This document shows, one piece after another, positions 6,133-11,799 of a stretch of 11,799 bases of DNA (its first letter is position 1; the number at the start of each line of letters is the position of its first letter). The translations under genes and the position numbers were made by a program. Below the pieces are notes generated by a model. The model did no database searches. It was given only the letters and a program-made list of their open reading frames with translations, and had not been told where the DNA came from. Source of the DNA: an uncultured bacterium (GTDB taxonomy: Bacteria; Bacillota; Clostridia; Lachnospirales; Lachnospiraceae). The DNA is taken from positions 1 through 11,799 of the forward strand of contig CALBJL010000194.1 in NCBI GenBank assembly GCA_937893485.1. The letters run 5' to 3'.

Positions 6133-7188
6133 ATGAAAATGAAAGCAGGCGTTGTACATGGCGTAAAGGACATCCGTTATGAGGATATTGAAAAGCCCAC
6201 ACCGGCAGCCGGACAGGTACTCATCAAGGTCAAATATACCGGTATCTGTGGCTCAGATCTGCCGCGTGTCAATGAGGGAACAACACACTTTACACCGATC
6301 GTGCTCGGACATGAGTTTTCCGGTACGGTAGAGGAGGTCGGAGAGGGTGTCACCAGCGTAAAGCCGGGTGACCGCGTCGCAGGTATTCCGCTCGTTCCCT
6401 GTATGAAATGCGAGGACTGCCAGAAGGGCAATTACTCCCTGTGCAAGCACTATGATTTTATCGGTTCGCATTCATTTGGCAGCTATGCCGAGTATGTATG
6501 CGTGCCGGAATCCAATGCAGTGAAATTTGACGATTCCGTCAGCTTTGAAAAAGGCGCATTTTTTGAGCCTGCAACCGTTGCGCTGCACGGTCTCGAACGC
6601 ACCGATTACAAGGGCGGCAGAACCGTAGCGATCCTCGGCGGCGGTACGGTCGGCATGATGACGATGCAGTGGGCAAAGATTTTCGGTGCAAAAAAGGTCG
6701 TTGTATTCGATATCGTAGACGAGCGCTTAGAGCTCGGCATGCGACTCGGAGCGACCGCAGGCATCAATACATTAAAAGAGAATTTCATGGATGAGGCAAT
6801 GGCGATGACTGACGGCAGAGGCTTTGACTATGTATTTGAGACTGCCGGAAACGTCATCACGATGAAGATGGCATTCAAGCTTGCAGCCAACAAAGCAGAA
6901 GTATGCTTTATCGGTACGCCGACCAAGGAGTTATCGTTCAGTGTCAGCGAGTGGGAGCAGATGAACCGCAAGGAGTTCAAGCTGACCGGTTCATGGATGA
7001 GCTATTCTGCACCGTTCCCCGGACATGAGTGGGAGCTGGTTGCACACTATTTCGGCACCGGAGAACTCAAATTCGATGACTCGTTCATTTTTGAGAAGAT
7101 CGGTCTGAGCAAGATCGACACGGCATTTGAAAAATTCCTTGTCCCCGGAACCGTAAAGGGCAAGATCTTAATCGACAGTGAGGCGTAA
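6133..7188 (+). CDS. Zinc-dependent medium-chain dehydrogenase, galactitol-1-phosphate 5-dehydrogenase (GatD)-like
   Basis: This 351-residue zinc alcohol dehydrogenase probably oxidises a polyol or polyol phosphate to the ketose form with NAD. Catalytic zinc ligands are C39 (in GICGSDLPR), H60 with E61 (GHEFSG), and E145 (FFEP). The structural zinc site is C90, C93, C96 and C104 in PCMKCEDCQKGNYSLC. The Rossmann loop is GGGTVG (169-174), with D193 after the second strand, which favours NAD over NADP. GICGSDLPR, the YDFIGS segment and GSWMSYSAPFPGHEWE near the C terminus closely resemble E. coli GatD as I remember it, more than sorbitol or threonine dehydrogenases. ATG 6133 has AAGGA at 6119-6123 with a 9-base gap; a second ATG at 6139 is too far from it. 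It lies 41 bases after the kinase. A sugar-alcohol (non-phosphate) substrate remains possible. Confidence 0.87.
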   Translation: MKMKAGVVHGVKDIRYEDIEKPTPAAGQVLIKVKYTGICGSDLPRVNEGTTHFTPIVLGHEFSGTVEEVGEGVTSVKPGDRVAGIPLVPCMKCEDCQKGNYSLCKHYDFIGSHSFGSYAEYVCVPESNAVKFDDSVSFEKGAFFEPATVALHGLERTDYKGGRTVAILGGGTVGMMTMQWAKIFGAKKVVVFDIVDERLELGMRLGATAGINTLKENFMDEAMAMTDGRGFDYVFETAGNVITMKMAFKLAANKAEVCFIGTPTKELSFSVSEWEQMNRKEFKLTGSWMSYSAPFPGHEWELVAHYFGTGELKFDDSFIFEKIGLSKIDTAFEKFLVPGTVKGKILIDSEA

Positions 7189-7191
7189 AAC

Positions 7192-8124
7192 ATGATACTG
7201 ACAGTGACACTCAATGCCGCGATCGACAAGCGGTATGTCGTAGAAAATTATCAGGTCGGGGAAGTCAACCGTGTAAAGGAATGTGCCTATGTGGCAGGCG
7301 GCAAGGGGCTGAACGTGTCCAAGACCGCGACGATCGCAGGGGCGCAGGTGCTTGCGACCGGATTTGCCGGAGGGCATGCCGGTGCCTATATTATAGAGGC
7401 AGTCGAAAAACAGGGCGTGGCGACCGATTTTATACAGGTAAAGGGCGAGAGCCGCTCCTGCATCAATATCTATGATTCGGTGAACAAGACACAGACCGAG
7501 TTTTTAGAGCCGGGCGTGGTTGTGAGCGAGGAAGAACAGCGCGCGTTTTATCTCAAATTTGACCAGCTGCTCGCAAAATGCGATGTCGTGGCGATGTCCG
7601 GCAGCGTGCCAAAGGGCGTCGGAACCGATATGTACCCGAAGCTCGTCGAACTGGCAAAGGCGGCAGGCAAAAAGATCATTGTAGACACGAGCGGAGCGCT
7701 CTTAGAGGAAGTCGTAAAGGCAAAGCCGAATATGATCAAGCCGAATATTGACGAGATCCGGCTGCTCACCGGAAAACAGATTTTAGACCGTGGGGAGCTG
7801 ATCGAGGCAGGCATCGAGCTGCAGAAAAGCGGTATCGAGCGCGTTGTGATCTCACTCGGCGCAGACGGTTCGCTCATGTTTGTGGAGGAAGGTGTCTATC
7901 AGGCGATCGTGCCGAAGATCGATGCCGTCAATACGGTTGGCTGCGGAGACTGCATGACAGCAGGCTTTGCGATCAGCTTTGAGCGGGGCATGTCCCCGGA
8001 GGAGGCGCTGCGTTTCGCATCAGCGACCTCGGCAGCAAGTGCTATGCGGGAGGAGACCGGATATTTTGTAAAAGAAGATATGGAGGCTCTTTTCGATCAA
8101 ATAGAAATCAAAAAACTAAGATAA
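7192..8124 (+). CDS. PfkB-family phosphosugar kinase (1-phosphofructokinase / tagatose-6-phosphate kinase type)
   Basis: This 310-residue ribokinase-fold enzyme belongs to the FruK/LacC/PfkB group, which phosphorylates a ketohexose monophosphate to the 1,6-bisphosphate using ATP. Seen motifs are TLNAAIDKRYVV at the N terminus (usually TLNPAID; Pro is replaced by Ala), the substrate loop AGGKGLNVSK (35-44), VDTSG (164-168), KPNIDE (183-188), the ATP-site SLGADGS (221-227), and the anion hole with catalytic base GCGDCMTAG (250-258, D253). Cys at 251 and 254 replace the more usual Ala and Ser. The start ATG is only 3 bases after the dehydrogenase stop, with a modest AGTGAGG site at 7178-7184. 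Its product would feed the aldolase encoded at the start of the operon. Whether the substrate is tagatose 6-phosphate, fructose 1-phosphate or fructose 6-phosphate cannot be told from sequence. Confidence 0.9.
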   Translation: MILTVTLNAAIDKRYVVENYQVGEVNRVKECAYVAGGKGLNVSKTATIAGAQVLATGFAGGHAGAYIIEAVEKQGVATDFIQVKGESRSCINIYDSVNKTQTEFLEPGVVVSEEEQRAFYLKFDQLLAKCDVVAMSGSVPKGVGTDMYPKLVELAKAAGKKIIVDTSGALLEEVVKAKPNMIKPNIDEIRLLTGKQILDRGELIEAGIELQKSGIERVVISLGADGSLMFVEEGVYQAIVPKIDAVNTVGCGDCMTAGFAISFERGMSPEEALRFASATSAASAMREETGYFVKEDMEALFDQIEIKKLR

Positions 8125-8147
8125 AAAGTAAAAAGGAGGATTTTACA

Positions 8148-9176
8148 ATGACAGCAGTGAATCCGGCAGATGTGCCGAAGATCAAACTGGCGAATGGAAA
8201 AGAAGTGCCCTGCATGGGTATGGGTACGTTCGGATCTGACCGCTTCACACCCGATCAGGTGAGCAATGCAGTCTATGGTGCCATTAAAGCAGGCTACCGT
8301 ATGTTTGACTGCGCTGCCTGCTACGGCAACGAGGATCAGATCGGAGAGGTGTTCAAGCGTGCATTCGCAGACGGTCTGTGCAAGAGAGAGGATCTCTACA
8401 TCATGACAAAGGTGTGGAATGACATGCACGGACAGGGCGATGTGCTTATCGCACTCGCAAAGAGCTTAAAAGACTTACAGTTAGACTATGTGGACATGTA
8501 TTTCGTTCACTGGCCGTTCCCGAACTATCATGCACCAGGATGTGATGTGGATTCCAGAAATCCGAACTCCAAGCCATTCTCTGTAGAGCGTTTTATGACG
8601 ACATGGAGACAGATGGAGCGCCTCGTGGATATGGGTCTGGTGAAAGAGATCGGTATGTCCAACATGACGATTCCGAAGTTAGAGGCAGTGCTTCCGCTGT
8701 GCCGTATCAAGCCCGCCATGTGCGAGCTGGAGCTGCACCCTTGCTTCCAGCAGCAGGAGCTGTTCGACTATCTCGTAGCGCATGACATCCAGCCGGTAGG
8801 CTTTATGCCGCTCGGCTCTCCGCAGAGACCGGAGCGTGACATGATGCCCGAGGATATCGCAGATATGCAGACACCCGAGATGCAGGAGATCGCAAAGGCG
8901 CACGGCTGCCATCCCGCAGTCATTGCCTTAAAGTGGGCTGTTCAGCGCGGACAGATCCCGATTCCGTTCTCCGTGCATGAGATGGAGTACGAGAGCAATC
9001 TTAACAGCACCTGTGACGGTGATCCGCTGACCGACGAGGAAATGGCAAAGATCGCTACGTTAGAGAAAAACAACCGTCTGGTAAAAGGACAGGTATTCCT
9101 CTGGGAAGGTGCAAAGGACTGGCATGACCTCTGGGATGAGGATGGAGTGATCGTAGATTGCCCGGATGCAAAATAA
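8148..9176 (+). CDS. Aldo/keto reductase
   Basis: This NAD(P)H-dependent TIM-barrel reductase interconverts carbonyls and alcohols. The 342-residue protein shows the family N-terminal LANGKEVPCMGMGTFG (14-29). The catalytic tetrad is D54, Y59 (FDCAACYGNE, 53-62), K88 (MTKVW) and H121 (YFVHWP). The cofactor-binding side is seen in GMSNMTIPKLE, ELELHPCFQQQEL, VGFMPLGSPQ and the region around IPIPFSVHEMEYESNL. It is slightly longer than typical ~280-residue members, with inserts such as GCDVDSRNPNSKPFS after the catalytic His and an acidic C-terminal tail. AAAAGGAGGA (8131-8140) lies 7 bases before ATG 8148, one of the strongest sites here. As last gene of the operon it may reduce an aldose to a polyol, or the reverse, or clear a reactive aldehyde made by the pathway; the substrate is unknown. 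Confidence 0.92.
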   Translation: MTAVNPADVPKIKLANGKEVPCMGMGTFGSDRFTPDQVSNAVYGAIKAGYRMFDCAACYGNEDQIGEVFKRAFADGLCKREDLYIMTKVWNDMHGQGDVLIALAKSLKDLQLDYVDMYFVHWPFPNYHAPGCDVDSRNPNSKPFSVERFMTTWRQMERLVDMGLVKEIGMSNMTIPKLEAVLPLCRIKPAMCELELHPCFQQQELFDYLVAHDIQPVGFMPLGSPQRPERDMMPEDIADMQTPEMQEIAKAHGCHPAVIALKWAVQRGQIPIPFSVHEMEYESNLNSTCDGDPLTDEEMAKIATLEKNNRLVKGQVFLWEGAKDWHDLWDEDGVIVDCPDAK

Positions 9177-9205
9177 TCGTTAAAAAAGCATACTTATATG
9201 TGCAG

Positions 9206-9240
9206 CAAAACCGCAGATACCGTGTGTGTCTGCGGTTTTG
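9206..9240 (+). terminator. Rho-independent terminator of the sugar operon
   Basis: CAAAACCGCAGA (9206-9217) pairs perfectly with TCTGCGGTTTTG (9229-9240): a 12-bp stem and 11-base loop. The A-run on the left and T-run on the right lie in the stem, making it potentially bidirectional. It comes 29 bases after the reductase stop, so the six-gene operon ends here. Confidence 0.85.
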
Positions 9241-9304
9241 TGCCGTCATGCGTCCGTAAAAATATTCTGTGGTTCAGCAGGGAATATCTTTGTGAATTGC
9301 AAGG

Positions 9305-9333
9305 TAGACATTTCGGGTAAAATCATTTATGAT
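9305..9333 (+). promoter_or_regulatory. Sigma-A-type promoter for the cNMP-binding-domain gene
   Basis: TAGACA (9305-9310, five of six -35 bases) and TATGAT (9328-9333, five of six -10 bases) are separated by 17 bases, between the upstream terminator and the start at 9405. Transcription would start near 9340. Confidence 0.75.
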
Positions 9334-9404
9334 TTGATATAGAAAAACCAACTGATCGGAACGGACATCAGGGAAAAATTTACAGACATATAGGAGAAAA
9401 ACAT

Positions 9405-9887
9405 ATGCAGGAAACAACATCGAGAATGCAAAATTTTGCAGAGGACAGTATTATTCTGAGGGAGGGCGAGCTGCGCAACGAAATGTACAAGATCGTCTCC
9501 GGAAAGGTAGCAGTCTATCTCAACTACGGAAAAGAAAATGAATATCTGCTCGGTATCCTTGGGGAGCAGCAGTGCTTTGGCGAGCTGGGTATTTTGTGCA
9601 GACAGCCAAGCATGTATACGGTCGTAGCGGTGTATGATACGCTCGTCATGCGCATCGGCATGGATGAGTTTGGCGAGTTTTTGCAGAACAATAACAAAAA
9701 TGCCATAGACATCATCCGCACGCTGGCGTGGTCAATGTCAAATCTGAAAGGAAATCTGGATCTTGTGTTGGAGGAGCTTGCGAACAGCAAGACAGGAACA
9801 CTTGATGTCGATGAGATCCGGGAAAAGATGCGTGAATATACGACATCGAGCATTCATGAGACAGGAATATTTGAACAAACGGTTTAA
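9405..9887 (+). CDS. Stand-alone cyclic-nucleotide-binding-fold (Crp/cNMP) protein without HTH
   Basis: This 160-residue protein has one Crp-type cyclic-nucleotide-binding beta-barrel (about 8-93): IILREGELRNEMYKIVSGKVAVYL is the typical first half and CFGELGILCRQPSMYTVVA (57-75) corresponds to the phosphate-binding cassette. The cassette Arg that contacts the cyclic phosphate in cAMP-binding proteins is not at its usual place (PSMYT replaces the usual P-x-R-x-A/T pattern), so cAMP binding is doubtful. Two helical stretches (about 97-127 and 134-147) follow the barrel, and there is no winged helix-turn-helix, so it is not a normal Crp/Fnr regulator. It could sense a ligand or act through protein contacts. 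ATG 9405 has AGGAG at 9392-9396 with an 8-base gap. It has its own promoter and terminator, so it appears monocistronic. Confidence 0.85.
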   Translation: MQETTSRMQNFAEDSIILREGELRNEMYKIVSGKVAVYLNYGKENEYLLGILGEQQCFGELGILCRQPSMYTVVAVYDTLVMRIGMDEFGEFLQNNNKNAIDIIRTLAWSMSNLKGNLDLVLEELANSKTGTLDVDEIREKMREYTTSSIHETGIFEQTV

Positions 9888-9895
9888 ACCATGCA

Positions 9896-9929
9896 GGGGG
9901 CTTGCCAGTAGGCGGCTCCCTTAAATTTT
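9896..9929 (+). terminator. Rho-independent terminator after the cNMP-fold gene
   Basis: GGGGGCTTGCC (9896-9906) pairs with GGCGGCTCCC (9911-9920) around an AGTA loop, with one bulged T and two G-U pairs. The T-rich stretch TTAAATTTT follows at 9921-9929. It begins 9 bases after the stop codon. Confidence 0.8.
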
Positions 9930-10041
9930 GTAAAATGAAAATAAAAATGAACCTCTCACCACTTTACGTGCTCTTATATACAGGTGCACCAAAAAGAGGT
10001 AAAGAAGGAACAACAAACAATCAGGGAAAGGAGGATGTGCT

Positions 10042-10623
10042 TTGGAGACAGCGAAAGAGCTGGAGCTTGTACGGCGCATGAAAAAGGGCGAACGGGCAGC
10101 CTTTGACGAACTCTATGAACAGTATTACGATAAACTGTTTCGCACGGCGTGTATGATTACCGGAAACCGGGCAGATGGGGAAGATGTGACCCAGGAAACC
10201 TTTATCAAAGCGTATCTGAATTGCGGCAAGCTGAAAAAAGAAGAGCAATTCCGTTATTGGCTCTACAAGATTCTCAACCGCACGGCATGGCAGATCGCGA
10301 AAAAACATGCCAAGGAGCGTCCGGAGGAGCATATTTTGGAGCTGGCGGATACCTCGATGGCAGATTCTCCGGCAGACAAAGTGTTACAGGATGAGCAGGG
10401 CAGAGCAATGGCAGCAGCGATCCGGCAGTTGGAATATCGGCAGCGGATGACCGTCACCCTCTATTACTACAACGGACTCAGCACGAAAGAGATCGCGCGG
10501 GTCATGGAATGTATGGAGGGAACAGTCAAATCGAGACTGTTTACGGCAAGGAAAAATCTGCGGCTGCAGTTGGAGCAGGAATTTGGAAATGGAGGGTATG
10601 TATGCAGGACAATCAGTTCATAA
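10042..10623 (+). CDS. ECF-type (sigma-70 family) RNA polymerase sigma factor
   Basis: This 193-residue ECF sigma factor should direct RNA polymerase to a small regulon, normally after release from a partner anti-sigma factor. Region 2 spans about 20-88 (AAFDELYEQYYDKLFRTACMI, then ADGEDVTQETFIKAYLN, with a Trp/Tyr-rich FRYWLYKI). A linker and region 4 follow (about 125-182: RQRMTVTLYYYNGLSTKEIARVM, then EGTVKSRLFTARKNLR), a normal HTH with the TVKSRL recognition helix. The likely start is TTG 10042, because AAAGGAGGA (10027-10035) lies 6 bases before it and the nearby ATG/GTG codons are out of frame. Its last 22 bases overlap the next gene, a usual sign of sigma/anti-sigma coupling. The sequence does not show which signal it answers. 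Confidence 0.92.
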   Translation: METAKELELVRRMKKGERAAFDELYEQYYDKLFRTACMITGNRADGEDVTQETFIKAYLNCGKLKKEEQFRYWLYKILNRTAWQIAKKHAKERPEEHILELADTSMADSPADKVLQDEQGRAMAAAIRQLEYRQRMTVTLYYYNGLSTKEIARVMECMEGTVKSRLFTARKNLRLQLEQEFGNGGYVCRTISS

Positions 10624-11390
10624 ATCAACAAATCGATGAGCAGATCAGACATGCGCTCGACACAGAGGCAGCGAAATACGCTCCGCCGGCTGATCTCAAG
10701 CAGCGGATTGATGTGCGGATCGCACGGCAGAAAAAGGAGGTCGTATTTATGAGAAAGATGAGCGTAAAGAAAGTAGCGGTAGCGGCAGCAGCAATGTGTG
10801 TATTGACAGGAACTGCATGTATGGCAGGCGGCAGGATCGCCGGATATATCGGAGGCAACCGGCTGGGCGCGCGGGTCGATACCTATTCGGAGATTGGAAA
10901 ACTGGAGCAGAAGCTGGATCTGACATCGGATGCGCCGGAATCCTTTGACAACGGTTATGCATTTGCATATGCCGACATCGGAGATTTTGATGCGGTTGAC
11001 GAGAATCAGGTCACTGTGAAAACGGAGTCAGAGCTGGATGTGGTTTATGAGGATAACGGGAACCATGTATTTTATTCGGTGAAGAAGGGTGCGAACGTAT
11101 TCAATGACGAAGAGCTTGCCCGTGCACAGACGATTGAGCAGGACGGCGTGACCTATTATTATTTCACAGATGCTTACCTGTTCCTTCCGGCGGACAGCGA
11201 GCCGACCGCAGAGGATCTGGAGGCAGAGAAAGCCGGAAAACTCATGATCTCTTACGGATCTTCCGAGCGTGAGGAGAAGGAGTATGACAGCCTGTGGTGG
11301 AACGAGGACGGTCAGAGCTATAACCTGTCGGGCTTCGATGTAAACATGGATGCACAGGAAATGATTCATATGGCAGAGCAGATCAGATAA
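10602..11390 (+). CDS. Membrane anti-sigma-like protein with DUF4367-type C terminus
   Basis: This is the probable partner of the overlapping ECF sigma factor. It has 262 residues: a cytoplasmic N-terminal helical part (1-57: INQQIDEQIRHALDTEAAKY, ADLKQRIDVRIARQKK), one membrane segment (about 58-84, VAVAAAAMCVLTGTAC onward) and an acidic outer domain (85-262). The end, SLWWNEDGQSYNLSGFDVN followed by MIHMAEQI, resembles the DUF4367 domain found with clostridial sigma factors. The zinc-finger anti-sigma motif H-x3-C-x2-C is absent. ATG 10602 follows GGAGGG (10591-10596) by 5 bases; the open frame reaches back to 10509 inside the sigma gene but that is shadow sequence. A second in-frame ATG at 10749 has the ideal site AAAAAGGAGGT (10731-10741) and could give a 213-residue form lacking the sigma-binding part. 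Anti-sigma function is inferred from context. Confidence 0.82.
   Translation: MQDNQFINQQIDEQIRHALDTEAAKYAPPADLKQRIDVRIARQKKEVVFMRKMSVKKVAVAAAAMCVLTGTACMAGGRIAGYIGGNRLGARVDTYSEIGKLEQKLDLTSDAPESFDNGYAFAYADIGDFDAVDENQVTVKTESELDVVYEDNGNHVFYSVKKGANVFNDEELARAQTIEQDGVTYYYFTDAYLFLPADSEPTAEDLEAEKAGKLMISYGSSEREEKEYDSLWWNEDGQSYNLSGFDVNMDAQEMIHMAEQIR
10731..10751 (+). promoter_or_regulatory. Internal Shine-Dalgarno and in-frame ATG within the anti-sigma-like gene
   Basis: AAAAAGGAGGT (10731-10741) lies 7 bases before ATG 10749-10751, which is in frame with the gene (codon 50). The predicted shorter product starts MRKMSVKKVAV, a basic head followed by a hydrophobic segment, like a signal peptide or membrane anchor. 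It may be a second translation start or chance codon use (QKKEV). Confidence 0.5.
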
Positions 11391-11425
11391 TCCGGACATA
11401 AAAATTTTATAAGTAAGGAATAACG

Positions 11426-11468
11426 AACACCGCCATGAGGTACAAACGTGCTTCATGGCGGTGTTTTG
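11426..11468 (+). terminator. Strong rho-independent terminator after the sigma/anti-sigma genes
   Basis: AACACCGCCATGAGG (11426-11440) pairs with CTTCATGGCGGTGTT (11451-11465), with a single G-U pair. The loop can close further (TAC with GTG) to leave only AAAC. The T-run TTTT (11464-11467) follows. Confidence 0.9.
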
Positions 11469-11536
11469 TGTGATAGGGAATTGCTATTAAATAAAATGCT
11501 CCGCAGAGTTCTTATCGGCAAAAAAATAAAAAGAAA

Positions 11537-11577
11537 TCGCATAGATATAGGAGCTGTGGTATACTGTGTCTATGCGA
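11537..11577 (+). promoter_or_regulatory. Extended -10 promoter framed by a 9-bp inverted repeat, upstream of the DUF1016 gene
   Basis: TGGTATACT (11557-11565) is an extended -10 (TGn plus TATACT); no good -35 is seen at 17 bases upstream. TCGCATAGA (11537-11545) and TCTATGCGA (11569-11577) are perfect inverted repeats on either side, placed like an operator over the promoter. A second TATAAT at 11581-11586 lacks a -35. The rest of the 11469-11616 gap is A/T-rich with nothing else recognised. Confidence 0.55.
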
Positions 11578-11616
11578 ATTTATAATAGTCTTAGGACGAT
11601 GTATTGGAGGTATGCA

Positions 11617-11799
11617 ATGGAATTTGAACTGCTTGCAGATAGTATTAAGCAAATAAATGATAAAGCAAGTTCAGCAGCGAAAAGTGCTGTAAATCAGCTC
11701 ATGACATTGCGCAACTGGGCGATTGGTTATTATATAGTAGAATATGAACAAGATGGCAGTGACAGAGCAGAATATGGTTCTCATCTTTTGAAAAATTTG
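11617..11799 (+). CDS. DUF1016/YhcG-family (PDDEXK nuclease) protein, N-terminal part
   Basis: The first 61 codons of a gene cut by the window end. The protein starts MEFELLADSIKQINDKASS and continues LRNWAIGYYIVEYEQDGSDR and AEYGSHLLKNL. This matches the N-terminal DUF1016 domain, where R/W and YYIVEYEQ(n)G..RA.YG are characteristic. Full-length members carry a C-terminal PDDEXK nuclease domain, not visible here, and often sit near restriction-modification or other defence genes. ATG 11617 follows GGAGGT (11606-11611) by 5 bases. The gene is richer in A/T than those upstream, suggesting a different history. The frame stays open to the last base. Confidence 0.85.
   Translation, partial: MEFELLADSIKQINDKASSAAKSAVNQLMTLRNWAIGYYIVEYEQDGSDRAEYGSHLLKNL

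Noticed and set aside
9948..9970. Autoregulatory ECF-type promoter (TGAACC ... CGTG) before the sigma factor
   Set aside because: The two boxes are about 13 bases apart, shorter than the 16-17 expected for ECF promoters.
10509..10601. N-terminal extension of the anti-sigma-like protein into the sigma factor gene
   Set aside because: The extension would overlap a functional HTH coding region. A good ribosome binding site precedes ATG 10602, and the protein from 10602 already has the expected layout.
1..11799. tRNA or rRNA genes, CRISPR arrays, insertion sequences, attachment sites
   Set aside because: None was recognised: no regular repeat-spacer pattern, no transposase or integrase frame, and no tRNA-like cloverleaf or CCA-ended unit in the gaps.

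Overview
The window looks like chromosomal DNA of a Gram-positive, low-to-mid-GC clostridium, most likely a Lachnospiraceae gut bacterium. This is inferred from strong AGGAGG-type ribosome binding sites on nearly every gene, a der-plsY pair, a DUF4367-type anti-sigma protein behind an ECF sigma factor, and an ATP/NAD sugar-catabolic gene set in clostridial style. The species cannot be named from the sequence alone. All recognised genes lie on the + strand.

Region 1 (1-2413) is housekeeping: the 3' part of der (ribosome-assembly GTPase), plsY (acyl-phosphate:glycerol-3-phosphate acyltransferase), a trimeric-type dUTPase and a GNAT acetyltransferase. Two adjacent predicted hairpins lie between the dUTPase and the acetyltransferase.

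Region 2 (2414-9240) is the main feature: a six-gene catabolic operon with its own promoter, a perfect 20-bp palindromic operator just downstream of the -10, and a closing rho-independent terminator. Gene order is class II aldolase (GatY/KbaY-like), LacI-family repressor (start codon overlapping the aldolase stop), FGGY sugar kinase, GatD-like zinc polyol(-phosphate) dehydrogenase, PfkB/LacC/FruK-type phosphosugar kinase, and aldo/keto reductase. Together they suggest: polyol or ketose -> (FGGY kinase) monophosphate -> (dehydrogenase) ketohexose phosphate -> (PfkB kinase) ketohexose bisphosphate -> (aldolase) two trioses. This resembles galactitol/tagatose catabolism with a kinase in place of the PTS. 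No transporter is present in the window. The substrate is inferred, not shown.

Region 3 (9241-11468) holds a stand-alone cyclic-nucleotide-binding-fold protein without a DNA-binding domain, with its own promoter and terminator. It is followed by an ECF sigma factor overlapping its probable membrane anti-sigma gene (DUF4367-like). The latter has a striking in-frame internal start with a strong Shine-Dalgarno. A strong terminator ends the unit.

Region 4 (11469-11799) is noticeably more A/T-rich and starts a DUF1016/YhcG-type (PDDEXK nuclease family) gene cut by the window end. This may be the edge of an accessory or defence island.
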